Positions 25,193 to 38,800 of a DNA stretch of 64,000 nucleotides are shown here, one piece after another; position 1 is the first letter of the stretch; every line of letters begins with the position of its first letter. Position numbers and translations under genes: made by a program. A model generated the notes under the pieces. It was not told where the DNA came from. It worked only from the letters and a program-made list of their open reading frames with translations, and searched no databases. The DNA lies in NCBI RefSeq assembly GCF_001949145.1, contig NW_019091364.1:801434-865433 (forward strand). The letters are read 5' to 3'. This stretch comes from Acanthaster planci (taxonomy: Eukaryota > Echinodermata > Asteroidea > Valvatida > Acanthasteridae).

Positions 25193-26706
25193 TGCGTCCT
25201 TACATTTTCTCTGTTTGTACAGGAGTAGGATACCGGTATGTTACTGGCACATGTGGCATTCATTTTGTGCTCATAACCTGATTTTACCGTGAACTGGATT
25301 GAATTACATAGACTGTACATATGTAGCGTCCATTATCCAGTGTACATGTAAACACGAAGCATTCTGCTGTATACCTTCATGCCATGTACATTGTCCCCAT
25401 AGGACTGTGTATGTTTTTTTTAATTTATCCACACTGTACGTCAGTGTCTGAATTTCATTCCTACATGCAGATGTTAATCTTGTGCACCAGATGTACGATG
25501 CATTTGTCCAGTTATGACTAATGTCTTTCACAGGCGAGGGAATTCTTAAGCGGCATCCATATAAATGTCATGTGATAAAATGATCGTTGACGCACAATTA
25601 TTACATGCTGTTAAATGCTGCCTGGAAAATGTCGGGGGAGGAGGGATTTGTAAGTCGGCATCTTACTGTATACCAACACGTGTACATGTACATATAGCGC
25701 AGTTACGGCGTGCGTAGTTTATGTACATGTACATAGCCATTTGCACACAGTTACATATATGAGTACAATGTCCTCCTAGGAACCATGGTTGGACTAGCAA
25801 CCCCAGGCATTCAGAGCTCCCGTCCCCCTCTATCAGCTGCCCTCTGCCACTCCCTGCCCCTCCACCTCATCCCTCACCCTCCTACGATTGCTATCCCAGA
25901 TCTCCTTTCCCCCTCCCCCAGCTGAACACAACTCGGTCTACTTGCTTGCTCTCAAACCTCTCCATCAACAGCACTTCTTGGTGTGTATAAGGGGGCTTGG
26001 CCCCACAGTGTGGTCACCATTATTGCTGTCCCAGTCCCAGCCGGCATCTGGGATCGATAGCACCTGACATTCAGAATGCAGGACTGGCAGTGCATTTCAT
26101 CCACTGCGTGGTGTTTCCTAGACTTAAGACTATTCCTTTACATCAACAGCAAAGGCATGCTTGTAAAACAAACTTTTCAGAAAAGGGAGAGCTCAGTTTT
26201 TTGGTAAAGGGTTTTTGAGATGTAGAAATGTTTAGGAAATCGTCACAAAGGGAACTTCAAAAGATATGATTGAAAAAAAAAAATCAGCTCCCCAAATCTC
26301 CATGTGTGGTAAGTATTCAGTACATACTTCTGTGACTTGAAGATTTCTCCAGATTAATTATTAAACAATGAAAACTACATATACATGTAGTTTGAAACTA
26401 CAAGTATATATCTAAAAGTGTCATATGCAAGCCTTAGGGCAATAGTTATTATTGAACTTTTACTTTCCTTAGACTCTCTCATTTATCCAATTTGTAATGT
26501 TGCATGCCCATTGGTTATCCCAGGGAAACTCCCTGCAAAATCAACACCACATATCTGCACCGAGCTCTGATCTCAAATCCAAAATCACCATTTGTTTCTC
26601 ATACAGAGCGACTTTGGGTGTACATGTAGATGAACCACATTCCTCTATGATGTCCAGGACTGTGTGAAGAACGTACACTGACGTGACGGCTACCAAGGAA
26701 GCAGCC

Positions 26707-26841
26707 ATGTCACGGCGGCTTCGAGCCTCCAGTGGCTCCTACAACGTTCGAGCCAATGAGATTGCCCGGGAAAAGCAGGAACGGAAGATGCGTTGTCTGG
26801 TTGGTTTCCTTGACGACACAGAAGAGATTTTTGAAATTGAC
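26707..26841 (+). CDS. PTPN4: PTPN3/4 coding exon 1 (N-terminus, start of FERM F1)
   Basis: The exon encodes 45 residues with the family-typical [11 protein letters not shown] near the start and ends in phase 0 at GTGAGT. The ATG at 26707 is the first start in this frame and aligns with the vertebrate N-terminus. About 50 nt of 5' UTR seem to follow an acceptor CCAG at 26654-26657, so the 5' UTR is spliced. Confidence 0.92.
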
Positions 26842-29800
26842 GTGAGTAACATCTCTTGATTTGCTTGTTCACAAGAGTGCGTAAGCCAACCTTACTTTGA
26901 AAGAAACAGGCTTCTCCCCAAGACAGATTAGCTTCGCAACTCTCTCATCAGGGAAAATCTTTATTGGCCTTTCATCGACATTATTTCTGTCCCATTTTTG
27001 AAAAGCTGCACAAGTTAAGAATTGGTCCCCTTCCCCACTGGATTGTGCTCCCTTCAGAACTAGAAATCTCGCACCTCCCTTAGCAAATAGCAGCTCCACC
27101 TATTTTATAGCTGAACCCCTCCTCTCCTGCCCTTTCCACTGTGATTTAGGGCCCCCTTCCCCCAAAATACCCTTGTTTATCCCCTCGGGAATACCAGTGG
27201 TTCCTCCCATGTTGACATTTTTCCTATCCTGTACTTAAATTCACTGTCACGTAGTGGTAAATATTTCACGTATCCCTTGGTTCCCTATGTACATGTACGT
27301 TACACTTGAATTCCCAGTTCTGATTGGTCTATGCATTTCAAGGAGTGTAATACCTAACTGTATTGCAGGATTCATATCAAGCCCTGCATAATGCACTGTT
27401 CTAACTCAACGCATTGTGGAAAAGCAAATGTACCTCTGCATGACTGTAAATTCAAAAGTGGCGTATTTGCCTCGTGCTGATTGTCAGATGTATAATTCTA
27501 ACAATTTCCTTTCTTAGTGTAAGCCCCGTTGTTATTATCCCTCGATAAAATGGCAGAATTGTGGTACAGGTGCATCGGTGTTCACCTTTTTTTCTGGCAG
27601 ACACACTACATTCTTCCATGTTCCACTCGCGCTCGGGTGATAACTGATAAAATTGTAACCTCCTTCAGCAAGTTTTGTTAGTGGTCACAGTCGGGTGATG
27701 TTAATTTTAATTCCAAACTGAAAATCTTGTCAAGCATACCAGTAGTTTTGGTTTCGTGCTTTAGCCTTGTTGGTTTAGCAAGTACCAATGCAAGATGTCA
27801 AGCAACTTTTCGGGAAAGACTTTTGGTTTCGTAGACACACAACCTTTATACAGTGTACCCTGGCGAACATCCTTTTTTTTTTTTTGTTCATTGTCAGGTG
27901 CGTGTATTACTGGGTTTAAAATCATTATCTCAAGCCAGTAGTAATGTGCATGTCACAGAGGCCTACATGTAGACTTTTATGGGGTTTTTAACACCTAACT
28001 GTTTAGATGTGGGACCCTGATCGGTTAGAAATTGAAGTTTCAAATTCACATCTTCATGTTTCTCGGTCTTTTAAATATGCATGCCACCCTTTTGGTAGCC
28101 GAGTTGTGTTCCGTTGTGTTCGTGAGTCTCCCATGGGTAGATGAGATAAGATCATGTCACGAAATCCAGTTGAGATGTCAGCCCTCTGGGCTACATGTAC
28201 CGGTAGCTGAAATGTGCTCAAGCCGGCATCAGTCAAAACAGCGTTGACATTGAATTAAAATGTCTCCATCGTCCGCCGATCTTTGAATCCTGCAAAGAGA
28301 CACTCAGTGTCAAGTCTTCAGCCCCTCCCCTAACCAAAATATTTATCTGCCTCAAACAGCTGGCTTATGTTTCTCTAACTTGGTTGGGTACAATATGTAA
28401 GCGTAACTCATTCCTGAAGGAATGGAACATGATGAACATGTGGTGTCTCTTCGCTTCCAATAAATCTTCAGTGGTGCAGTGAATGATTCCAGAAGGCTTC
28501 CAATCCCATGTACATCTGTGACGTGTGTGCCCAATAACACACGTCAGGAGTATGCTATTGTGCGCCTAGCTATCGACACCCAGACTTGTTCTTGAAAAAT
28601 GTCACCCACCCCCCCTCCACCTTTCAATTCATTTTTGACAGGCACACTATTTCATCACCTGTCCTTCACCCCCACAACCAGATCTGATCACCCAACAAGC
28701 TGAAACCCGTTCCCCTTGATTGATAATAAATTGGCAAGTTGTGTGGATCAGCTTGGAGCAGGTCGGGAATTATGCTTTTGGAAGAGAAGTGAGATTTTTC
28801 TGTACTTTGAGAAGCTTGGAGTTACATGTACATGTACATTATGCTTTTGGAAGAGGAGAAGCGAGATTGTTCTGTACTTTGAGAAGCTTGGAGTTACATG
28901 TACAGGTACATGACTCACTCACTGTAAGCATGACCTCCTCCAGAGTCCAAAGTGCAGCGGGTAACCTTTGAAGATAGGGTCATGTTGTTTGCAGTTGGCA
29001 TGACACCTGCCAGTTGAGCACTCAACAGACAAAACATGGCAGCCCCATCAGTTACAGCTTGGACATGTAGGCCTGCAGTACATGTATGGTACATGCATGT
29101 ACTTGCACATGTAGAACGTGACTAAGGAGGAAAATGTACTTTGTACAATGTACATGTGCATGTACATGTACATACATGTATGTGTATGGTACATGAACAT
29201 GATGGGCACGTGATGACAGATTTAGCTCAAGAGAGAATGACTTCTCATTCGTGTACACGTGTAAATATCATTTTTAACTGAAACAGAACGATTCACTGAC
29301 ACCAATACATGCATGTCAGGTGTGTAAATGTCATGCACATGTTCATAGTCACCCTAAATGTGGAGGGCTAAGGGGAGGGACAGGTGTGTGTGTTCACATG
29401 CACCTGTACATATAACACTCTTGAGAATTGTGCATGCGAAGTGCAAGGGGATCCCAAATTAGAAGCAGTGTTTTCAGAAGAGTGAGTCACTTCCACTCCA
29501 GACGCTGTCATTTTTTATTGATACATAGTATGCATATGTACATGTAAGCATTCTTGACATGCATTCACATATTGATAAGTATCGATACTTTTATTGTACA
29601 GTGTACATACGTGTACATGTACCAGTAAATGGGATGTTTTCATGCTTTCTTTAGTGGAGACAGAACTAGATAAAATATTCATCCGTCGGACAAAAGAAAT
29701 TGAAGAGCTCATAGAGTTGCGCTTGTTGAAACTATTTTTCAGACATGCACAAGAGTTCTGCACCCACTGTCACTTTGCCCTGCAGTGGTGACAATCTTAA

Positions 29801-32800
29801 ACAAAGTTAGATGAGGGCAGTTTGCGCCAGTTACATGTACATGTACAGTCGCATGCCCACACTGTTGTTGACAGAGGGCTCTCACACCTTGCTGTGGTTT
29901 CGGGCTCACTTTATACCATACGATGAGTGGTAATTGTAAACTTGCATCGAAATGAGTATAAATACAGTAGAGTTGCCCTGGACATGGGGATGTCTATTAC
30001 CTAGTTCTGGCAAGCAGGCCACATGGCCAGCTTTGAATAGTTTCACGTAGATCCTATATGCGAGTATAAGATCATGCATGCAAAAGGTAACAAGGAATGG
30101 GGAATTTGTAGCTCTCATGTCCTTTTAGGGCCACCATAGAAGCAGTTTGAATGCCTACTTGTACAGTACATGTACATCGTACAATGTGCATACATACCAC
30201 GTGTGCTTGGTTTACATTTAAACTACATGTACATGTGCCTGTCTATATCTCATGAGGATTTGAAGAAAAGGAACAAGCAGCTGTATACTCAAAAAGGAGA
30301 AAAAGGGATTTTTTGGGGGGAAAGGTACCGGGTACATGAATAAGTAATATGTACAATGCAAATTTACCCCCATGTGAGACTATCTACAGCACTGATCCCA
30401 AGATATCTAGACATCTCCAATAGCTGATAGTGCACCCAGGCATCTGTTTAGACAACTGGCTTCAGGGTTTTGACAGTCCCAACTCTTGGCCCAGCGGTGC
30501 ACATCCGATATCCTCATACAAATGGAACAGGCTTAAAGCCTGTCACATGCCTAGAATTCCACCATTCATATCTCCCACATCTGTCATGCTCTATGGCGCT
30601 ATATTGATATGACAGCTCCTCTAGTCTTCAAGCAAAGCTGCCAGAAAAAATGTGGGTGGTGTGACTGATATATCCGGGCTAAAGAAGGCAGGTGAGATTA
30701 CATGTGCATGGAGGAGAGATAGGCGCATGTGGTTGAGGATGATAAATGTGTCTGGATTGTTGCTTCAGAATTGAATGTCGGTAGAAATTCCATGGTACAA
30801 TGAACACCCAACCCAGTAGGTTCAGTGACAGGCCACAAATATGCCATTCACAGTACCGGTACATGAAGTCAGATTCCATGAGGGACAAAAATACATGTAG
30901 GTTTTTTTGTTTGTTTTTTTTTTTAATCGTGGCAAAACTCAGGTCACTGCATGGAGATGCCGCAAATGTACGGTGTGTGCGTGTTTTGATTTACATGTAC
31001 CTTCAATTGGCTCCTGTTCCAGTTGTCCAATGCTTCTGACAGGTACCTGTACATGTATACATTGAGACAAGGACCCTCCCCCCAGCCAGAAAGATTTTTA
31101 CATGTCCTTTGGACAGCCAGTTAGCCATGTCGGTCATTCCAATATGTCCATGTACCCTGTGCCGCTTAAGCACGCAGTGTTCATGTATACTGTATTGTAA
31201 CAACTCGGACATCCTACAAGTATTCAGTTCAAGTTACAGGCCTGCGGGTGTTTTTCAAAGCATCCAGTCCCACTGTGGCACACCCCTTTAATCTGCCTGG
31301 ACCTTCTTTCACCACCCTCTGCCTTCTTAGGAGTCTGGAGATCCCATCAAACCGCCAGCTCCCCTCCCTCAAGTGTAATTAAATCTGGACTTGATCACAT
31401 TGTCAACTGTCATAATCAATGAAGCGTGTACTTCTCTCAAGAACATTCTCATTGTGATACCTTGGTGCTCTTAACAGGAATCATGCAGGCAGGTTCCTTC
31501 CCTTTGTCTCTTTCTTTTATCCTTGTAATTTCCTGCTGTGGTTTGAGAGCTTAATGTTCCTTCAGATTTAACAAATTGAACACCTGTACATGTACATCAG
31601 TGAATATTCAATAAATTTCACCAAAGTACATGTGTAAATGTTTTTTTATAAAAAGGAATTGCTTTGAATTCAATTTAGTATTGCAGTAAGCCAAGACTTA
31701 CATGTTAGTGTAAACGTTAAACATTTTTTAAACTTATCTAAATGCAAAAAGGCTGATTGATTGACTGTTCAATCAACTGACCGATCACTCAGTTAATCGA
31801 TCCAGTCAGAGATTGCATTTCTGTTGAACATGTAAATCTGTACAGTGTATTTGTACAAAGCCACGAATACTCGGTGAAAAAAATCATGGAACTTGAAGAT
31901 CAAGATCCTGAAGGAAGTCGCTGGGATCAATTTGATTTGTGGACACTTCCGGTCTCCTGGGTTGATACATGACTAAGCTGTAATTTACAGGCGGGGCCAG
32001 TTGGAGGATGTGGGAGGTTGTCTCCTGGATTCAGCATTTTTATAGACCCTGGAGGTACATAAATAGCTCCCCTGTCAGGCTTCTTTTTCCCCTTCCCCAT
32101 ACCCCTAAAGGTTTGCTCCATTGTTACATGGAAGTTTCCCATTATTGCATAGAGAGTCACTGAACATTTAAAGCACCCTGTACATGTACTTGAATCCTTG
32201 GCATGCACCTGTCTTCCATTTTTCACTACTGTAATCCTTTTTCTTGCCATTTCAAGGGTGTTCGTGACTCGTGGCAATATTGAAATTGTGGTATTTGTGA
32301 TCTCAGAAGTGACTTCATGGGTAGAGGTTTCAGTGTCACAAGTTGTTTCACAAAAAGTGGGTACATCCCCGTCCCCCATTTTTGCACATTCATGCTACCG
32401 GTGGGATCAGTAGAGGGTCCTTTGGGGGTCTCATTCTGTCTAGTGCTTATGAGAGCCAGTACGAGTGGGAGATAGCCATACATGTACTTTCTTGACATCT
32501 GCAGAACTGTCTCTATGCCCAGGCTTGAAAGGAGGCATCTCTTATCCCTTGGCCTTGGCAACCTCTTAAAAATATTCCCATAAAGAAGGTTTTTTTCCCC
32601 TTGATTTAGACATTAACTTCACTGAGATCCCCCTTGCTTCATCAGGAATGTACATGTAATTGCTTAACTATTTCCAAGAAATTCCAAAGGCTTTTTAAGG
32701 TTTGCTCTTGATGTGTCTTATGGGCTTTCGCAATCAACGCCCACCCACTTTTAAGGTGAAAAGTGCATGTACCTTTTGTAATGTAACTGTCTCACACACT

Positions 32801-35800
32801 GGAGTGTGTACATGCATCTTGCGATGTTGACCTGCGTGAAGCCTCCATGGATGTATGTTTGGCGTGGGATGGGAAAGAGTACATGTAGGTTGCAAGTTGA
32901 TAGGCAAAATAAAGGGAAAAACAAAATGTTGTTGTTGAAAGAAACGTGGATGGCGGGTATCAGAAATGCAGAGGCGCATCTGTCTCTCACCTACATGTAT
33001 CATTCCTTGCAGGCACATGTGCATGTAGTTTTAATGAAGGTTCTGTGAAACATGCCCTGTGGGATATGTCTCTCTACTCAGTGACATTAAATTGCTCAGA
33101 TAAGAAGCTCGCCAAGTTCTCCACTTTGAATGGATTTACAACTGTAGTTGGAGATTCCTATTCCCCTTCCTCAACACGTAACCTCGTTCCCACCCGGCAC
33201 ACTTCATAAAATTATTACAGCATCTTTTAATGATCATCACTCTACCAAATTGAATGTTAAGTGGATACGTAGATGGCTATCAGTCCTCACGTCACCTCTT
33301 GGAGGCCTCAGCTTTGAGCGTAGGCACCCCCCCTTCTCATCTTGTTCCTTGCGGTCCGTCCACTCAGGGTGCCTCCTCATCATTTTCATGAGGATGAGTC
33401 ATATCAGGCGAGACCTTAAAGAGACTCTGCCTGGGATGGATTAGAGAAGTTCTGGGAACAGATGATCGTTTGCTAAGAACCTGTGATATGATCCCACGAA
33501 AAGAGTCCTAAGGCCATTTCTTCAGTAATTCGGTTGTAGTTTGTTTTGATAGAAACAACTGAGCTATTTGATGTACTGGTATGTATTACTCAGTTTGGTA
33601 TCCTGCTGATAACATACACTATGTGGGTGAAAACTGTTGTGGGTTCTTACTGGTTGATATCATACCAGATTCTTGTCAGGGTCTTTGTTGAAAATGTTAC
33701 TTATGGCTCTGGCGACATGTGGCTCGTTTTTCTAGGTTGGTTAATTGATGGAACTTACGGTATTTTGTGGACCTTTCCTTCATTAGCTGTCCCATCAACC
33801 ACATTTCCAAGGTGTCCTATTCTGCCCAGGTTCATCCATACAGAGAATGGAATGTGTACATTAAGCATTTTCTCTTGCCAGCAAAACAAGCTGTTTCAAA
33901 TGCTTGGGCCTTTCCAAAAACTTTTTGTCCGTAGTTCATTTTTCACACCCCTTTCTTTGTTCCTCTTTTGCAGAGGCGAGCCAAGGGCCAGATCTTGCTA
34001 GAGTTGGTCTTCAACCACCTGGACCTGATAGAATGTGACTACTTTGGCCTGCGCTACTCGGACAGCTTGACCAACGCCGACTCTAAGAGATGGTTGGACC
34101 CCATGAAGTCCATCCGAAAACAGGTCAAAGGTCAGTGAGGGCCTCCAGGTGGGCCCAGGTTCATTTGCTCTTCGGAATAGAATCATCATTATGAAACCAA
34201 AGTGAGGCTGTACTTGCAAGATGAAAGTTTGTCGCTGGATATTGGGCCAGTATCATCAAAGTGCTATTAATATAAAAAATATTGTTCTATTTTCAATCAA
34301 GTCTTGCCCTATAATCTTCAAGGTCATGCCATCTTTAGTTTTGGGTGAATTTTACAACAGCAGCTTTTTTATTTGTTGGTAACTCAGGACCGATGTATTT
34401 CACCTTTGCCGTCAAGTTCTTTGTCTCAGACCCAAGCAAACTCCAGGAGGAGTACACCAGATACCAATACGTCTTGTATCTGAGGAAGGACTTGTTGGAA
34501 GGAAGGTAAGGATAGACACCCTCAGATGTCCCAATCTGTCATCAGATTGTCCAAAGCCTTATAACCTGTAGCGTGAGGTTAGGATTGGAACAGCAGGTGG
34601 AGTAAACAAGCTACATGTACAACTTTCATCCAGTCTCTTGGGTTAAAAATTGCTGTTCTGAGCATTAGGGAAGAAAGCTTCTACATAAATATTTAAGATT
34701 GTCAAAATTTTCACTTCAGTATAACATTGGATCAACAACTTTAAATTTTAACTCTCTGATGCTTTTAGAATCTACGTGAAGGTTTGGAGGACTTTGTAGG
34801 ATTGAGGAATGTAGATTTCAGACGTTCCTTCACATGGAGTTTATTGCCCTGTTGAAAGAATATGCTGTTGGTTTCCTGCATAGTGGAGGATCTTGGAGGA
34901 ATCATTGTGGTTCTCACTGAAAATGCCTCAGGACCCAGGGGCTAATTTCAGAAATACCATCACTTCCATTCACCTTTGGAATTTCCATTCTTGGCTGAGT
35001 GATACCCCTAGAAGCGTCTGAACCACAGCAGCCTGTCCACCTCACCGCAAAAACCTGTCGGAGGAAGATAACGACAGATACGTGATAAGCGACGGTAGCT
35101 CCCGCTGTCTACCCTACCTCAGATGTGATTGCAGAGAAACGTTGCACCAAGCGTGAATCACAGCCTGACCCACGCACATCCTTACATGCAATACCTGTCT
35201 AATGGAAGCAGTCGGGTTTACAGATGAAAGAGACTACCCAAAATAGCCTCCCAAATAAAAAGCACTGGCAGATGAGAGAGACAAAAACTGTGGGTTTATC
35301 AGCTTCATGCTTGCTGGTCACAGAGTGCAGTGTAATCTGGCTTCCAGAGTACTACTTGACATTGCCATAATAATATCAATAATAACTGGTATTTATAAAG
35401 CGGACATATCATCCCTAAGTGGTTTTGAAGACACTGTCACATCATTATTCCTGCCCGCTAGACCTATGAACATTTCTGAAACCATCTCAGCTCCCTGGGG
35501 AGTATACAGCTCCATGGTGCCGTTTCAGATGCAAACAGCTAATCAAACAAACCTCGTTCCTCTCACAGGTACGGTGGGTACTAGGGACCTGTACACACGT
35601 GTACCTCTTGGTGGATATAGGCAAGTGGGAGTAAATGTACATGTACCTATTTGCTATTTGCTATCAAGCGCTATTTAGTGATTACATCTGCCAGTGTTAG
35701 TCAACACTGCCTATGAATGTTCATGAAACAGGCACCTACTGCTCTGCATGTCGGTAGCTGAAACTATGGCAACAAAAGAACCCGAATGGGTGTTTCCAAG

Positions 35801-38800
35801 GAGATAATTGACCATGGATGATTAATCAATTTAATTTTCCGCAGAACACAATCCATACCAACCTGTGCGGACAGCTGTTTGTATAACCTAATGTGCTATG
35901 ACGTCACAGATGAGGCGTCACTTGTACATGTATTAAGTGATATCTTCTTCTTATTCCTTATAACGCCATCCTGTTTTTATCCAATCAACATCTCATTATG
36001 AATCACCGTTAAATCCGCACCTCCTCTTGTCATTTCTGATCACTTCATTTGAATTTAAAGTTAACTGTGACTTGTTGATGCAGATGCTAAATATACCAGG
36101 TCCATTGTGAGATTGCTATCTTGGAGGTTGCACTTTTCTGTCTTGGGGGAAGGCATGAATAGACTTTTGAGGGTTAGGATGTTTCATGCATGAGGAGTAT
36201 TCCTCTATTTTTAAAAATGCACCCAACTTCACAGCTGCATGAAGAGATTTGTTTGTCCAAACTAGTTTGGAGGTTTTTAGGGGAACTGACATTAGCCACC
36301 CCACCAGTGTGGAGGAAGATGATTACATCTGCTTTTGAAGTGAATTCACTTATTTTGGAGGTCTTACTTTAAGATTAAAAAAAATCTCAGTGGAATAAGT
36401 TTTTGATAGAACTCATGTTCCAATTGTCAGCTGTTATGATAAAAAGCAACCCCCTGAGCTGAATGTCAAATATAGATATGGACTCGAGTCTCTTGAAACT
36501 AGAAATGAGAAGGATTCCATTCACTCTAACAAATGGCTTTTTGTTTTTCTGTTTTGTTTTTCTTAAATTGGCCTGTTTACATGTAGGTTTTCAGTTCACC
36601 AGTCATCTCAAGCTTTTTTCTTCAAAAAAGTAAAAACACAAGCCTTGATTTCCCTTTCTGTCAATTAAAGAAATAATGTTCTGTTTGTATCATCAGTGAT
36701 GGGTTACACACCTTACATGTACATATCAAAGCAAGTAGAAAAAATGGGGCGGTACTGCAAATTTTCCAGAAATTAGGACTTCTCCAGTTACGATTACGTA
36801 GTCCCGTCTGCGTGTCCTTGGCTTTAAATTAAGCGTTGCAGATTCTCTCTGAGCCGTCACGATCAGCACAGGGCTTACGCATCCATCAATACCCACAAAT
36901 GTCTTACCATGGAGACAAGTGACTTACCCCATCTGCCAGATGGCAGACGAGGCTGGACGGTTGCTTAAAGGCAGCATCGCTGGCATTGGGTGTCCCCAAC
37001 AAAATGACCATCTTCAGAATAGTCAATTAGGTGATATGTGGTACTTGACATTACGGGTGCATGCCCCCAGGAAGGGCATTGGTACCACCACTGCAGTGAA
37101 GTTAACAGGAGTGCAAAGTGTAATACCAGTAATGGCCTGGATACAGTTTTATATGCACAGCATAATTTATTTGCCACTAACATTCTGTAGGATATTGTAA
37201 GTTTTCAAACATGGTTCAGTAATTACATCTTGAAAAAAGGATTTCTAAAGTATTTCTACAGCATTGAGCTCAGGAATCTTATGGTGGTGCACAGAGAATA
37301 TGATGAAAAAAAAATGGAAGAAAGGAAGGAAAATTTCCAGCAAAAATGTTTGCATTTGGGCAACGTAATAGAAATGAGAAGGCATTGAATAACCAGTCTA
37401 TAAATTGGATTTGAATCTAGGTCACAGTGGTGAAGGACGAGCAAGTCACCACAAAATCAGCCTGACTGCTTTGAAGCGGCTTGTACCAGTACGTTGTATA
37501 AACCTACTCAGCAAAGACATGGGTTGTATTCTGATCTCAAAGGTCTAAGTTATTGTGTGATTGACAGTGCTCTCAGACGAAGTTGATCACAAATACCATT
37601 ATGAGCCGGACATGATTGATTACAATCTGAATTGCTCTTGATAAAGGAATAAGACCAGGAAGCTCAACATTACAGAGAATCATTTCTTCTCTCCTGGCAT
37701 TAAAAGCAAACCATGTCTTTACGACGTCCACCCACATTTACTGCGTTGTTGACAAAACCTCTACATCGTCATTTTTGGTTAACGATAATGAGAAAAAAGC
37801 CATCCTTCAAGTGTTTGGCCATCTCTTCAAATACAGTCTATTTTTATCCCCACAACATCACGTAGCAAATATGTGAAGACTTACAGTTTCAACCTTACAT
37901 ATTTTTCATACTACGCTACCGCTAAAAAAATCCAATCGAAAAATTTTAGCGTGCTTTCCATGCATATATAAGAAGATGAGCATGTAGTTCTTATCTGTAA
38001 GCTACAAAATGTGTACTTTATAGCGCCAACAGCAGATGATGTCTTGTTGTTTACATCAAGAGGACGGCCAAGGAAGTGGGACATTAGAAGAATTACCATC
38101 CATTCCTGGCACAGACGCGATAGTCATTGACCTGTCCTGGCTGATAGGTCCAGAATGGCATCGTCGATAAGAGGCTGATCGTGTGGCAGCCATCTTGATT
38201 GCTCCCTTGCATGAGAATGAAATGTTACCCTCTGTCTCTGCCAGCCTTTTTAGTTCGATAAGCTGTTTTGGGCTTCGTTTTTTTTGTTTTTTTTTTCATG
38301 GAATTGATGTCAGGTCTCTTGTCTAAGTTCATGAGGATGAATGCAGGACGATTGAGCATCTGCAGACTGTCAATTTGCTATTTTCTCTGATCATGAAAAT
38401 GAAGGAATGTAGACGTTTTCTCCAAGGCTGATTCACTTCCTCTTGGATAATTATCTTAAAGATAATAAATTTCCCTGTCTCCTAATAATAAAGCCTTTAG
38501 GGATAAATTTCAATGACGATAAACCAGTTCAAATAGGAATGTCACACTTCCCGTTTTATTCTGTGAAAGAGCCATGTATGAAGGATATAATTGAACAATC
38601 AAAAATACATCGACACTTTGGAAGAATACATGTTCCGGAAGTTGCTAGGTTAATCTATCAATCACGAAAATACAGTGTACATGTCATCTTGTATAAAAGG
38701 GTGTAACAACTACAATATTTAGTGTTTAGAATAGCTTTTATGTACGGAAAAACCCGACCATTGAGGTACATGTACATGGGTATACATGATAAGTGGTGGT

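Larger units (their letters stand above)
14231..26656. other. Upstream region / 5' intron of the PTPN3/4 gene, no coding exon seen
   Basis: About 12 kb without any recognisable protein family. Open frames are short and lack domain motifs. The interval is rich in the ACATGTAC palindrome (notably 18930-18970, 20560-20625, 22575-22664, 25136-25192 and 25678-25735). A palindrome at 14752-14793 (ATTAACC...GGTTAAT) is followed by GGGTTAGGGTTAAGG. One or more untranslated exons of the phosphatase may be here. Confidence 0.45.

Noticed and set aside
31927-32379. 150-codon minus-strand frame in intron 1 of the phosphatase
   Set aside because: No family resemblance, no promoter or splice context, and composition is like the surrounding intron.
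33546-34001. 151-codon plus-strand frame just before exon 2
   Set aside because: It overlaps the acceptor and first codons of exon 2 in a different frame; the translated part is intronic.
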